64,000 bases of DNA from Bacteroidales bacterium (GCA_029210725.1 JARGFM010000010.1:65079-129078); one strand, 5' to 3'. Numbered from the stretch's first letter, positions 1-9,435 are shown. The notes: a model not told the origin generated them from the sequence alone. Translations and numbers: made by a program.

Positions 1-1
1 C

Positions 2-778
2 GGGATGATCAAGGGGATTGAGGATCACATGGTCGTTAAGAAAATGGATGAGTTGATGAAGTTGAAAGGGAAGTGCAGTCCGGAGGATATCCTGAAAGTA
101 ATGAAGGAGCGGGCCCGCATTGAGAAAGTGGCCATTAAGGACCTGAAACTGCGGACCTTTATCTCCCAGGACCAGGGTCGTAAAGATATGGTAAGCCATG
201 TCTACGATATTACCTATGGGACTATCCGGCCGGGACTCGACAACCTGGTGATCATCGACGACAGCATTGTCAGGGGCACCACGCTGAAGCAGAGTATTAT
301 CAAGATTCTGGACCGTCTGGAGCCCAAAAGGATCGTGGTGGTCTCCTCCTCACCCCAGATCCGGTATCCCGATTGCTATGGCATAGATATGGCCAGACTG
401 GCAGATTTTGCCGCCTTCCAGGCGGCCATCGAATTGCTGAAGGAGAAGGAGATGGAGCATGTGATTAATGAGGTATATAAGAAGTGCGATCAGCAAAGGG
501 GCCTTCCCAAAGAAGAGTATGTCAACTATGTGAAGGATATCTACAAGCCCTTCACCAGGCAGGAGGTGAGCAGGAAAATCGCCGAGATGCTAACGGATCC
601 GGAGGTGAAGGCCGAGGTGACCATCGTATACCAGAGTATTGAAAATCTGCATAAGGCGGTGCCGGATGATCTGGGCGACTGGTATTTCACCGGCGATTAT
701 CCTACTCCGGGAGGAAACAAAGTGGTCAGCACCTCTTTCCTGAATTATATTCACGGAATCCATACCCGGGCCTATTAG
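2..778 (+). CDS. purF: Amidophosphoribosyltransferase, C-terminal part (runs off the left edge)
   Basis: This is the C-terminal ~258 residues of a glutamine phosphoribosylpyrophosphate amidotransferase, which commits PRPP to purine synthesis by making phosphoribosylamine. The PRPP-binding loop is clear (VIIDDSIVRGTTLKQSI, codons around 260-310) and is followed by the SSPQIRYPDCYGIDM segment typical of PurF. The reading frame is open to the first base of the window, so the real start and the N-terminal glutaminase domain lie outside; the first ATG, at 5, is internal. The long tail after the PRT domain fits the extended Bacteroidota version. It ends with TAG and converges on glsB, leaving only 29 bases between them. 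Confidence 0.9.
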   Translation, partial: GMIKGIEDHMVVKKMDELMKLKGKCSPEDILKVMKERARIEKVAIKDLKLRTFISQDQGRKDMVSHVYDITYGTIRPGLDNLVIIDDSIVRGTTLKQSIIKILDRLEPKRIVVVSSSPQIRYPDCYGIDMARLADFAAFQAAIELLKEKEMEHVINEVYKKCDQQRGLPKEEYVNYVKDIYKPFTRQEVSRKIAEMLTDPEVKAEVTIVYQSIENLHKAVPDDLGDWYFTGDYPTPGGNKVVSTSFLNYIHGIHTRAY

Positions 779-807
779 GCAGCGGTCTGTTTCTTACAGC
801 GACCTTT

Positions 808-1827
808 TTATCTCCGTTTGGAAATATGGAATCGGGTAATCAGTTTCTGGACTTTCAGGTTTCTTCTCCTGATATTCCTGATCTTTTGCAGTTGCTTGGG
901 CACATAATTTAATACATGGCGTTCCACTTTGGCCTTGTAGAGGTCATTGACCGTGATCATGATCCCGGTTTCCTCTACATCACCAAATCCTTTGTTCAGA
1001 ACCGTGCCAAAAGTTTTCATGGAAGGCGAAAGATTCATATAGGCATTTATAAGGGGCGGAATATTTTCCCCGTATGCCCGCACCTCTTTGGACAGGATTT
1101 TATAGTCCTCCGAATAATTCTGACCTTTAAAGATTGCAGTGAGTTTGGCCCTGTCTGTGGCCATTGTCAGAGGTTCTTTGGGAGTAACCAGACCTTCTGT
1201 GTCGGGAAAGTGCTTGTTCAGAAAAAAGAGGATCATATCCCTGGCCATCTGATGATAGTGCAGGTACATGGTCACTTTTCCAAACAAATATTTCTTACTG
1301 GGATAATCGAGTACCAGGGTTCCCAGACCGTCCCAGAGATTGTCAAGTGCATACAGGCCTTTTCGTCTCAGGGAAGTACTCTGGTACTTGGGTTGAACAA
1401 AGGAGCGTCCCAGTTCAATCATATGCGGGACATAGTTTTTTACAAACTCGTCTGAGAAGTTGAAAAGTTTGGAAGTGGCCAGCCTCACTTTTCCGTCTTT
1501 AATGCATTTTCCGGGATCACAGATATAAAAACGGTATCCTCCAAGAATGGCCTGCTCATCAGGGTCCCAGACAATAAGCTGCTGGTAGGCCTTCTCGCCG
1601 GTATCGAAAGCATCCAGGTCGCATTCCAGGCCTGTACCGCCCCCGGCATTCCGGAAGGATAGTTCCCTGAGCCGCCCGATCTCCCTCATGGTATGGGGGG
1701 AATTTTCGGCATTAATGATATAGATTTTATTCCCGGCTTTATTTGTTTTTCGGATCAACCGTTCCTGAGTAAGTTCCGCTTTGAGGGCTTCCAGGGGAAC
1801 AGGAGGTATAATATCTTTCATTTTCAT
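808..1827 (-). CDS. glsB: GlsB-like N-acyltransferase (OlsB/hemolysin-like GNAT fold)
   Basis: Predicted cytoplasmic N-acyltransferase that attaches a 3-hydroxy fatty acid to an amino acid, by analogy with OlsB (ornithine) and Bacteroides GlsB (glycine). The 339-residue protein has the hemolysin-like acyltransferase core, including FRNAGGGTG, LGGYRFY and the ELGRSFVQPKYQ segment, which corresponds to the conserved EhGRSxVxPxYr motif. It begins 10 bases after glsA on the same strand, and this pairing of an OlsB-type N-acyltransferase with a PlsC-type O-acyltransferase is the known two-step glycine-lipid pathway. The start MKMKD has a nearby alternative two codons in. The amino acid acylated is inferred from Bacteroidota precedent and not visible in the sequence. 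Confidence 0.75.
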   Translation of the reverse strand: MKMKDIIPPVPLEALKAELTQERLIRKTNKAGNKIYIINAENSPHTMREIGRLRELSFRNAGGGTGLECDLDAFDTGEKAYQQLIVWDPDEQAILGGYRFYICDPGKCIKDGKVRLATSKLFNFSDEFVKNYVPHMIELGRSFVQPKYQSTSLRRKGLYALDNLWDGLGTLVLDYPSKKYLFGKVTMYLHYHQMARDMILFFLNKHFPDTEGLVTPKEPLTMATDRAKLTAIFKGQNYSEDYKILSKEVRAYGENIPPLINAYMNLSPSMKTFGTVLNKGFGDVEETGIMITVNDLYKAKVERHVLNYVPKQLQKIRNIRRRNLKVQKLITRFHISKRR

Positions 1828-1837
1828 GATTAACAGC

Positions 1838-2707
1838 TTATGTGGTTATTTCGCTGAATACTCCTTCAGGGTTTTCAACCAGGGTATAGGTATAATCCTT
1901 GATCAGGGCAGCCCACTCAAGAGCTGTATGGCGCTTATCAAATGTAGAATAAGGAATCGGTTTCCCGAAAGTAATCACAAAATGTTTATTGCGGTGTTTG
2001 TAGGATTCGTTGGGAAGGAAGAACATTTCCATGTTGGCCTTGATTCCCAGGAATTTTCTGGTGTTGGCCAGGTTGTAAAAGAAATTAGAGCACCGGCCTG
2101 TAACGTGGATGGGGATAATATCCCTTTTGGTCTGTACCGCCTTGGTAATAATACTCTTTTGCCACTGTGTATCCCTGATTATTCCTTTTTTCCGCCGGGA
2201 AACCAGGCCGGCCGGAAAGGTCATCACCTGCTGGTCGGACTCAAAAATGGCCTGGATACGCCGGACATTTTCGATTGCCTGGGCCCCGTGCTTATTGATG
2301 GGTACAAAAATGCCGTCCATGTTCTTCACATTGGTCAGCAAGTCGTTGACCAGGACTTTCAGATGCGGGTAGTTTTTGGATAACTCACTGATTATCATCA
2401 TACCATCGAAGCCCCCAAGGGGGTGGTTTGCCACAAAAATAAAGCGTCCCTCCGGGGGAAGATGTTCCCTTCCCTTGACCTCCAGGCTTACACCGAAGAC
2501 TTCAATGGAAGCCATGGCAAAGTCCACATCCTTTTTATATCCATGGTTGTAAAGAATGGGATCATTCATAAAATCGATCCTGAGAATGCGGGACAAAAGC
2601 CTGTATACAAAGCCAGGTATCCAGCGGGCCATTCCGGGATTCTTATCCATGAATAAGTCCTTGATATTGATTGGCTTAAAGTTAAGTTTGTGAGTTTTTT
2701 CGTCCAT
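1838..2707 (-). CDS. glsA: GlsA-like O-acyltransferase (PlsC/LPLAT family)
   Basis: Lysophosphatidate-acyltransferase-like protein of 289 residues, predicted to add the second, O-linked acyl chain to the N-acylated amino acid made by GlsB. The catalytic motif reads NHPLGGFDG (His95, Asp101). The acid therefore sits one residue farther away than in the classic HX4D motif; as I recall, this HPLGGxDG form is characteristic of the hemolysin/OlsA-like subgroup rather than PlsC itself. Motif III is TFPAGLVSRR. It is the first gene of the two-gene glsA-glsB unit and is transcribed divergently from mraZ. Its promoter lies beside the MraZ operator, so the two units could share control. Confidence 0.75.
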   Translation of the reverse strand: MDEKTHKLNFKPINIKDLFMDKNPGMARWIPGFVYRLLSRILRIDFMNDPILYNHGYKKDVDFAMASIEVFGVSLEVKGREHLPPEGRFIFVANHPLGGFDGMMIISELSKNYPHLKVLVNDLLTNVKNMDGIFVPINKHGAQAIENVRRIQAIFESDQQVMTFPAGLVSRRKKGIIRDTQWQKSIITKAVQTKRDIIPIHVTGRCSNFFYNLANTRKFLGIKANMEMFFLPNESYKHRNKHFVITFGKPIPYSTFDKRHTALEWAALIKDYTYTLVENPEGVFSEITT

Positions 2708-2748
2708 GGGTATCCGCTTAAGGGCTATCCCGCTCTATAGTGCAAAGA

Positions 2749-2779
2749 CAAAAGTATTAAAAGATAAGTTATTAACAAA
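2749..2779 (-). promoter_or_regulatory. Predicted glsA-glsB promoter
   Basis: On the minus strand TTTG (2776-2779) is followed after 19 bases by TACTTTTG (2749-2756), matching the Bacteroidota -33/-7 consensus TTTG-N19-TAnnTTTG. It lies about 40 bases upstream of the glsA ATG. The -33 element is 1 base from the first MraZ box. Confidence 0.65.
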
Positions 2780-2780
2780 G

Positions 2781-2815
2781 TGGGAAAAAGTGGGGTAAAA
2801 TGGTACAAAGTGGTG
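2781..2815 (+). promoter_or_regulatory. MraZ operator: four boxes at 10-bp spacing
   Basis: TGGGA, TGGGG, TGGTA and TGGTG begin at 2781, 2791, 2801 and 2811, an exact 10-bp period. MraZ proteins are known to bind tandem TGGGN repeats separated by 5 bases directly upstream of mraZ and repress the dcw cluster. The last two boxes carry T for the third G. A possible -7 element, TACTTTTA (2825-2832, one mismatch to TAnnTTTG), follows, so the boxes cover the expected -33 region of the mraZ promoter, 23 bases before its ATG. Confidence 0.85.
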
Positions 2816-2854
2816 AAAAAGTATTACTTTTATCCTTAAACCCGTGATAACCCT

Positions 2855-3319
2855 ATGATTACGTTTATCGGAGACTATACAGTAAGACTCGATTCAAAGG
2901 GACGGCTCTCCTTTCCGGCGGCTTTTAAAAAGCAGTGCAGAGAGATGGTTTCCGATGGGTTTGTGCTGAAACGTGATCTGTTCGAGAACTGCCTGATTTT
3001 GTATCCCATGGATGAGTGGGAGCGGCAGAATAAGATCATACGCTCGCGTACCAATCCCTACAATAAAGAGCATGCACGTTTTCTCAGGATGTTTTTTTCC
3101 GGGACCGCTGAGGTATCTCTGGATGCCAATAACCGGATGCTTCTTCCAAAGCGTCTGATGGAATATGCCGGAATCAGTGATGAGGTGGTTCTGGCGGGTC
3201 AGTCCGGAAAGATTGAAATCTGGGCCTCTGAGCAGTATGGAAGAGTCAGTGCGGCAGATGATGATTTTGCAGCCATGGCCGAGAAAATATTAGGTGGAAC
3301 AATTGATGAACAGGAATAA
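2855..3319 (+). CDS. mraZ: Transcriptional regulator MraZ
   Basis: 154-residue nucleoid-associated repressor that opens the division and cell-wall cluster. It carries two SpoVT/AbrB-like MraZ domains, each with the DxxxR signature: LDSKGRL at about residues 12-18 and LDANNRM in the second half. The length is normal for the family. Four TGGGN-type boxes at 10-bp intervals lie just upstream and are the expected autoregulatory target. The stop is 2 bases before rsmH, so the two genes are almost certainly co-transcribed. Confidence 0.95.
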   Translation: MITFIGDYTVRLDSKGRLSFPAAFKKQCREMVSDGFVLKRDLFENCLILYPMDEWERQNKIIRSRTNPYNKEHARFLRMFFSGTAEVSLDANNRMLLPKRLMEYAGISDEVVLAGQSGKIEIWASEQYGRVSAADDDFAAMAEKILGGTIDEQE

Positions 3320-3321
3320 TA

Positions 3322-4227
3322 ATGGGCTATCATAAGCCAGCATTATTGCATGAAAGCATCGACGGACTATACATTAAACCAAAGGGCACTTATGTTGATT
3401 TGACCTTTGGAGGGGGGGGACACTCCCTCGAAGTTCTAAAAAAGTTGGGTAAAAATGGCAAACTTGTGGTATTTGATCAGGATCAGGATGCCCTGGCCAA
3501 TGTTCCGGATGACAAGCGGCTCATTTTTGTCGGGGCAAACTTCAGATACTTAAAACATTTCCTGAGATATCATGCCATTGAGAAAGTAGACGGTATTCTG
3601 GCGGATCTGGGTATCTCCTCTTTTCAAATCGACCAGCCCGGGAGGGGTTTTTCCTTCAAATCAGATACTGCACTGGATATGCGAATGGATGTACGCAACA
3701 GGCGGACTGCGTCGCAGTTGTTGAATGAGGCCCCCCGGGAAGAGCTGGTCAGAATCTTCAAATCATTCGGAGAGCTTGGAAACGCATCTGCGATCTCCGG
3801 TGCTATAGAGGAGTCGAGGATGCAGGGTGCCATTGAAACGACCGTGGACCTGGAGGAGGTGCTCAGAAGGTTTATACCCCGGCAGCATCCCAGTAAATTT
3901 CTGGCCAGGGTCTATCAGGCCCTGCGCATCGAGGTAAACAGGGAGATGGAGGCTCTCAGGGAGATGCTGATACAGACGGCAGCCTGTATGAATACAGGAG
4001 GCAGGCTGGTGGTGATTACTTACCATTCCATTGAGGACCGGGTCGTGAAAAACTATATGCGGTCGGGGAATCTGGAGGGTGAGATAGAGAAGGATTTTTA
4101 TGGAAATATTCAATCGCCCTGGAAACTGGTGAACCGGAGCGTGATTACCCCCTCGGAAGAGGAGATTAAGGAGAACAACAGGGCCCGGAGTGCCAAACTG
4201 AGAATTGCTGAACGAACCGGACTATGA
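3322..4227 (+). CDS. rsmH: 16S rRNA (cytosine(1402)-N(4))-methyltransferase RsmH
   Basis: SAM-dependent methyltransferase (formerly MraW) that methylates N4 of C1402 in the 16S rRNA decoding centre. The 301-residue protein begins MGYHKPALLHESIDGL, has the SAM motif DLTFGGGGHS, the ILADLGISSFQID segment and the C-terminal ITYHSIEDRVVKNY motif, all diagnostic. It sits in its usual place between mraZ and ftsL. Its TGA overlaps the ftsL ATG (ATGA), consistent with translational coupling. Confidence 0.96.
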   Translation: MGYHKPALLHESIDGLYIKPKGTYVDLTFGGGGHSLEVLKKLGKNGKLVVFDQDQDALANVPDDKRLIFVGANFRYLKHFLRYHAIEKVDGILADLGISSFQIDQPGRGFSFKSDTALDMRMDVRNRRTASQLLNEAPREELVRIFKSFGELGNASAISGAIEESRMQGAIETTVDLEEVLRRFIPRQHPSKFLARVYQALRIEVNREMEALREMLIQTAACMNTGGRLVVITYHSIEDRVVKNYMRSGNLEGEIEKDFYGNIQSPWKLVNRSVITPSEEEIKENNRARSAKLRIAERTGL

Positions 4228-4598
4228 GCAGGGACAGGAAGAACATAGAATTTGACCAGTCTGTCGAGGAGAAGGAAAAGAGTTTTTCCTTTCGTGACCT
4301 GGTGGATGGAAATGTACTGACCCGCAAAGCGGTGATCAAACAGTCCCGTTTTATCCTGCTGCTGGTTCTGATCGCTTTTCTTTCTATCGCCAACAGGAAT
4401 CATGCGGAAAAGACGGTGATTCGTCTGAATCAGCTGCAGAGTGATGTGAAAGAGATGCGGGCAAAATCAATCTCTACCTCTTCAGAACTGGTAAGAATCA
4501 GCCGGCAGTCGGAGGTAAAGCAACTGGTGAACCGGTATGGACTGAGTCTGGAAGAGAATCTGGAGCCCCCAAAACAACTGATTGAAACCGAAGAATAA
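4224..4598 (+). CDS. ftsL: FtsL-like cell division protein
   Basis: Small bitopic membrane protein of 124 residues: a charged cytoplasmic N-terminus, one membrane segment at about residues 43-58 (FILLLVLIAFLSIA), then a periplasmic helix with heptad-like leucines (about 65-105). This is the FtsL plan, and the position between rsmH and ftsI is the ftsL slot. FtsL bridges FtsQ and FtsB to FtsW/FtsI in the divisome. FtsL primary sequence is poorly conserved, so the call rests on topology and position. It overlaps the rsmH stop by 4 bases. Confidence 0.85.
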   Translation: MSRDRKNIEFDQSVEEKEKSFSFRDLVDGNVLTRKAVIKQSRFILLLVLIAFLSIANRNHAEKTVIRLNQLQSDVKEMRAKSISTSSELVRISRQSEVKQLVNRYGLSLEENLEPPKQLIETEE

Positions 4599-4599
4599 G

Positions 4600-6711
4600 A
4601 TGTCACTGAAGCGGGATATACTGATTCGGACCTCCCTGATTTATCTGGGAGTTTTGATGATTGCCCTTCTGATTCTGGGAAAAGCTCTGCACCTTCAGTT
4701 TTTTGAGAAGGAGAAGTGGGCCCGGGAGGAGAACAGTACCATCCGTCACATGGTGATCGAACCCAACCGGGGGAGCATCTATTCGTCCGATGGCAGATTG
4801 CTGGCCGTTTCGGTCCCCTATTACGAGATACGGATGGATTTCCGTTCAGAATCCTTTACCCGGGATATTTTTGATGCCGGGGTGGATGAGCTTTCAAAGT
4901 CCCTTTCCGGACTCTTTGGCGACCGCCACTGGACCACCTATAAAAGAGAACTGGTCAGGGCGCGGGAAAACGGACACCGTTACTACCTGGTAAAACGAAA
5001 TGTCACCTACACCCAGCTGCAGCAGGTGAAGCAATTCCCTATCTATAAGCTGGGAAGATTCCGGGGGGGAGTCCAGTATATTCAGCAAAACCGCAGGGAC
5101 ACTCCTTATGACTGGCTGGCTTACCGAACCATCGGATATCTCATGGAAGATGAATATAAAAGCGTGGTAGGACTTGAGGGAGCTTACGATACCGAACTGA
5201 AAGGTATTGAGGGTTACAGGTTGATGCGAAAGATCCGTGGTGACGACTGGATGCCTATCAATGGCGCCAACGAAATAGAGCCCGAAGATGGCCAGGATGT
5301 GGTTACCACTCTGGATCTGGATCTCCAGGATGTGGCCGAGAATGCGCTCTATGAACAGCTTAACCGGCATGGGGCCGATCATGGTACGGTAGTTCTGATG
5401 GAAGTGGAGACCGGGAAGGTACGGGCTATTGCCAACCTCTCCAGGGATGAGGACGGCGACTACGTCGAGGATTACAATTATGCCATCGGGGAGTCCACAG
5501 AGCCTGGTTCCACTTTCAAACTGGTCTCCATCATTGCCCTGCTGGAGGATGGCCATGTCCGGCCCGACGATATCGTGGATGTGGGAACGGGGGTGACCTA
5601 TTTCTATGGACATAAGGTGGAGGACAGCCAGCATGAGGCTTTGGGAAAGATTACCATTCAGCGCGCTTTTGAGGTGTCGTCCAATGTGGGCATAACCAAA
5701 ACAGTCGATGCCTCCTATAAAGAGAATCCGGAACGTTTCGTCAACCGCCTCTATGAGATGAGGCTCAACCAGAAGCTGGGTATAGAGATCAAGGGAGAGG
5801 GTCAGCCCGACATCAAGTATCCCGATAATAAACAGTGGTCGGGTATCTCCCTTCCATGGATGTCTATGGGATACGAGGTCATGCTGACACCCATGCAGAT
5901 TCTTGCCTTTTATAATGCGGTGGCCAACAACGGGAAGATGGTAAAGCCGGTCTTCCTCGAAGAGATCCGTTCTCATGGAAAAGTAGTCAGACGGGGGGAG
6001 ACCCAAGTGTTAAATAATCATATCTGTTCCAGGGAAACCCTGACACAGGTAAAAAGAATGCTGGAAGGAGTGGTGGAAAACGGGACCGCCAGGAACCTGG
6101 CCAACAGCCACTATAAGATTGCAGGGAAAACGGGTACCGCGCTGGTCTCGCTCAGTAAGGAGGGCTATACCAAATTATACCAGGCCTCTTTTGTCGGGTA
6201 CTTCCCGGCCGATCAGCCCAAATATTCCTGTATCGTGGTGGTCAATGCCCCTTCCCAGCAGATCTATTACGGGAACGTGGTGGCCGGACCCATATTCCGG
6301 GCCATTACCGACCGGATCTATGTCAGGGAATACGAGCTGCATAAAGCCCGGATCCAGCTGGCCGGGCAGGACCTTCAGGCTCCTTATTCCAAGAGTGGCA
6401 GCAGCGAGGCTCTCAGTGCGGCCTTTGAATATCTCCGGCTCCCTTTGATGCAACAGGGAGAGGAAAGTCCCTGGGTTTCCACCCAGAGCACTCCCGAAGG
6501 TGTCATCTACTCCTCCAGGGAGATTTCTTCCCAACTGGTACCCAACGTGGTGGACATGGGATTAAAAGATGCGGTTTACCTGCTGGAAAGCAGCGGATTA
6601 AAGGTGGTGGTAAATGGAAGGGGTACGGTGCGTGGCCAGTCGCAGGCTCCGGGGAGCCTGGTACGAAGGGGAAGCATGATAGAATTGAATATGAGTTTAA
6701 ATGAAGGATAA
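4600..6711 (+). CDS. ftsI: Division transpeptidase FtsI (PBP3 type, with PASTA domain)
   Basis: Class B penicillin-binding protein that cross-links septal peptidoglycan with FtsW. Starting at the ATG at 4600 (1 base after the ftsL stop) it has 703 residues; an in-frame TTG at 4582 would add six residues but overlaps ftsL. Features in order: membrane anchor (about 14-35), dimerisation domain, transpeptidase domain with the SxxK nucleophile in GSTFK (Ser304, Lys307) and KTGT at 510-513, then a C-terminal PASTA domain (about 640-703) with the PNVVDMGLKDAV repeat start. The PASTA extension is common in Bacteroidota FtsI but absent from the E. coli protein. The stop directly abuts murE. Confidence 0.95.
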   Translation: MSLKRDILIRTSLIYLGVLMIALLILGKALHLQFFEKEKWAREENSTIRHMVIEPNRGSIYSSDGRLLAVSVPYYEIRMDFRSESFTRDIFDAGVDELSKSLSGLFGDRHWTTYKRELVRARENGHRYYLVKRNVTYTQLQQVKQFPIYKLGRFRGGVQYIQQNRRDTPYDWLAYRTIGYLMEDEYKSVVGLEGAYDTELKGIEGYRLMRKIRGDDWMPINGANEIEPEDGQDVVTTLDLDLQDVAENALYEQLNRHGADHGTVVLMEVETGKVRAIANLSRDEDGDYVEDYNYAIGESTEPGSTFKLVSIIALLEDGHVRPDDIVDVGTGVTYFYGHKVEDSQHEALGKITIQRAFEVSSNVGITKTVDASYKENPERFVNRLYEMRLNQKLGIEIKGEGQPDIKYPDNKQWSGISLPWMSMGYEVMLTPMQILAFYNAVANNGKMVKPVFLEEIRSHGKVVRRGETQVLNNHICSRETLTQVKRMLEGVVENGTARNLANSHYKIAGKTGTALVSLSKEGYTKLYQASFVGYFPADQPKYSCIVVVNAPSQQIYYGNVVAGPIFRAITDRIYVREYELHKARIQLAGQDLQAPYSKSGSSEALSAAFEYLRLPLMQQGEESPWVSTQSTPEGVIYSSREISSQLVPNVVDMGLKDAVYLLESSGLKVVVNGRGTVRGQSQAPGSLVRRGSMIELNMSLNEG

Positions 6712-8163
6712 TTGAGACTGAAAGAGATCATACAGGGTTTGGAGATCACTTCCTTAAACGGTGATCAGGATCCCCTTATCGGGAAGATCACTTTCGATTC
6801 CCGGGAGATACAAGCGGGGGATCTTTTTGTAGCTATCAGGGGGCTGAAGGCCGACGGTCACCGGTATATAGATAAAGCCATTGCCTCAGGTGCAGCTGCA
6901 GTGCTTTGTGAGGAGATTGGCGAAGAATCCGGTTCCGGCATCCCCGTGATCTGTGTGCCCGACAGCCGGAAAGCTTTGGCGCTGGCCGCATCCAACTGGC
7001 ACCATCACCCCTCCAGCGAACTAAGCCTGGTGGGTGTGACGGGAACCAACGGGAAAACCACCATTGCCACCCTCCTGCATCAGATGCATCAAAGGATGGG
7101 CTTCAGGGCCGGATTGATCTCGACTATTCAGATCCTGATCGGTGAGGAGCCCAGGCCGGCCACACATACCACTCCCGATCCACTCCGGATCAATGCGGTT
7201 TTAAGGGAGATGGTCGATAGCGGTTGTGAATACTGCTTTATGGAGGTTTCCTCCCACGCCATCGACCAGGAACGGGTGGAGGGTCTGAAGTTCAGCGGGG
7301 GCATCTTCACCAACCTGACCAGGGACCACCTGGACTATCACAAGGATTTCAGGGCCTATCTGAATGTGAAGAAACGATTTTTTGACCAGTTGCCCGCAAA
7401 GGCCTTTGCTCTGGTGAACGGGGATGATAAGAACGGGAGGGTGATGATTCAGAATTGCAGGGCTGAAAAACATATCTACAGCCTGCGTTTCATGTGCGAT
7501 TTTAGAGCCAGGATCACTGAAATGCACCTGGAGGGTTCGGCCATGGAGATCAATGGCAGGGAGGTATGGATCAGACTGCCTGGAAAGTTTAATGCCTCAA
7601 ACCTGCTCTGCACCTACGGGAGCTCAGTTTTACTCGGACATCATCCCGACGAGGTGATAGCCGTGCTGAGTGAAATGGATCCGGTCAGAGGAAGATTTGA
7701 GACTTTTCGGTCCGGGAAGGGAATTACAGCCATCGTCGACTATGCACATACTCCGGATGCCCTGCAAAATGTGCTGGATACCATTCATGAAGTACAGACA
7801 GGCGGCGGTGAGATTATCACCGTAGTGGGTGCCGGAGGAAACAGGGACAGGGGGAAACGCCCGGCCATGGCAAAGATTGCTGCTGAAGCCAGCCATAAGC
7901 TGATCCTCACCTCCGATAATCCCAGGGATGAAGATCCGGAGTTGATCCTGGATGATATGATGAAGGGCGTGCCAAAGCCTTTGCTCGATCGCACCATGCG
8001 CATAGTGAGCCGCGAAGAGGCCATCCGCACTGCATGCATCATTGCGCGTCAGAAAGACATTATTCTGGTGGCAGGCAAGGGCCACGAGCTAACACAGGAG
8101 ATTGCCGGTGAGCTCAGGGCATTTGATGATATGGCATTGTTAAAGAAAAATTTAAGGGGATAG
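6712..8163 (+). CDS. murE: UDP-MurNAc-L-Ala-D-Glu:meso-DAP ligase MurE
   Basis: ATP-dependent ligase that adds the third amino acid to the peptidoglycan stem. 483 residues with the Mur-ligase P-loop GVTGTNGKTTIA and a carbamylated-lysine region. The specificity loop reads SDNPRDEDP (Asp402 onward); DNPR is the meso-diaminopimelate signature, so the wall is DAP type. The best start is a TTG immediately after the ftsI TAA with no gap, giving MRLKEII. There is no murF next to it, unlike the E. coli cluster. Confidence 0.95.
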   Translation: MRLKEIIQGLEITSLNGDQDPLIGKITFDSREIQAGDLFVAIRGLKADGHRYIDKAIASGAAAVLCEEIGEESGSGIPVICVPDSRKALALAASNWHHHPSSELSLVGVTGTNGKTTIATLLHQMHQRMGFRAGLISTIQILIGEEPRPATHTTPDPLRINAVLREMVDSGCEYCFMEVSSHAIDQERVEGLKFSGGIFTNLTRDHLDYHKDFRAYLNVKKRFFDQLPAKAFALVNGDDKNGRVMIQNCRAEKHIYSLRFMCDFRARITEMHLEGSAMEINGREVWIRLPGKFNASNLLCTYGSSVLLGHHPDEVIAVLSEMDPVRGRFETFRSGKGITAIVDYAHTPDALQNVLDTIHEVQTGGGEIITVVGAGGNRDRGKRPAMAKIAAEASHKLILTSDNPRDEDPELILDDMMKGVPKPLLDRTMRIVSREEAIRTACIIARQKDIILVAGKGHELTQEIAGELRAFDDMALLKKNLRG

Positions 8164-8166
8164 ATC

Positions 8167-9417
8167 ATGATATATCACCTGTTTGAATACTTAGATAAAT
8201 TCGATGTTCCGGGAGCGGGGATGTTCCAGTACCTCTCTTTCAGGGCTTCTTTCTCGGTGATTGCGTCGCTGCTTATCTCCATGCTGGTGGGTAAGAGAAT
8301 CATCAAGTTGCTTCACCGCAAGCAGATCGGGGAGTCGGTCCGCGACCTCGGCCTTGACGGGCAGAAACAGAAACAGGGAACACCCACCATGGGAGGGATC
8401 ATCATCCTGGCATCCATCATCCTGCCGGTGCTGCTTTTCGCTGATCTCACCAACATCTATATCATTTTAATGCTGGTGGCAACCATCTGGATGGGACTGA
8501 TCGGCTTCCTGGACGATTATATCAAAGTATTCAAGAAGAATAAGAAGGGCCTGCGTGGAACCTTCAAGGTGATCGGCCAGGTGGGCCTTGGTTTGATTGT
8601 GGGGATCACCCTCTATCTCAGTGACGATGTGATGATCCGCGAGCGGATACAGGTAACCCAGGAGAATTTTGATGAATTCAAAACGGAGGAGATGAAGGTT
8701 GACCAGGCCGGTAATCTCTATATTGTACAGGAGCATAAGAAGCCGCTTACCACTATTCCCTTTGTCAAGAACAACGAATTTGATTACTCCTGGCTGGTCT
8801 GGTTCAGCGGAAAGTATGCCGATCAGCTGGTGTGGATCATCTTTGTACTGGCCGTCATTTTTATTGTAACCGCGGTATCCAACGGAGCCAATATAACTGA
8901 TGGACTCGACGGACTTACCACGGGATCGGCGGCCATAATCGGGATCACATTGGGAGTGCTGGCCTGGTTGTCGGGAAACGCCATCTACTCCAATTATTTG
9001 AACATCATGCATATTCCCAATGCCGGCGAGCTTGTGGTTTTCGCCGGTGCCTTTATCGGTGCCACGGTCGGATTTCTCTGGTATAATTCGTATCCGGCAC
9101 AGGTATTTATGGGCGATACGGGGAGCCTGGCCCTGGGAGGGGTTATCGCAGTATTTGCGGTGGTCATCCGGAAAGAACTCTTAATCCCTGTTCTTTGCGG
9201 GGTATTTCTGGTGGAGAGCCTCTCGGTGATCCTTCAGGTGGGATGGTTCAAAAGAACCAAACATAAATTCGGGGAAGGACGACGGTTGTTTTTAATGGCT
9301 CCCATACATCATCACTACCAGATGAAAGGATTCCCGGAACCCAAGATTGTGACCCGGTTCTGGATTGTGGGAATCATGTTGGCGGTGATATCTATTGTAA
9401 CCCTGAAGATGAGATAA
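8167..9417 (+). CDS. mraY: Phospho-MurNAc-pentapeptide translocase MraY
   Basis: Integral membrane enzyme that transfers phospho-MurNAc-pentapeptide to undecaprenyl phosphate, making lipid I. The 416-residue sequence has the catalytic [18 protein letters not shown] and [11 protein letters not shown] motifs and the [10 protein letters not shown] loop. It is about 55 residues longer than E. coli MraY; the extra length is a polar insert between TM segments (about residues 155-210). I believe such an insert is typical of Bacteroidota MraY. Starts 3 bases after the murE stop. Confidence 0.96.
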   Translation: MIYHLFEYLDKFDVPGAGMFQYLSFRASFSVIASLLISMLVGKRIIKLLHRKQIGESVRDLGLDGQKQKQGTPTMGGIIILASIILPVLLFADLTNIYIILMLVATIWMGLIGFLDDYIKVFKKNKKGLRGTFKVIGQVGLGLIVGITLYLSDDVMIRERIQVTQENFDEFKTEEMKVDQAGNLYIVQEHKKPLTTIPFVKNNEFDYSWLVWFSGKYADQLVWIIFVLAVIFIVTAVSNGANITDGLDGLTTGSAAIIGITLGVLAWLSGNAIYSNYLNIMHIPNAGELVVFAGAFIGATVGFLWYNSYPAQVFMGDTGSLALGGVIAVFAVVIRKELLIPVLCGVFLVESLSVILQVGWFKRTKHKFGEGRRLFLMAPIHHHYQMKGFPEPKIVTRFWIVGIMLAVISIVTLKMR

Positions 9418-9435
9418 TAAAATAAAACGAACCCT

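Noticed and set aside
4894..6006. 370-codon open frame on the minus strand
   Set aside because: Antisense to the transpeptidase domain of ftsI, with no recognisable motif.
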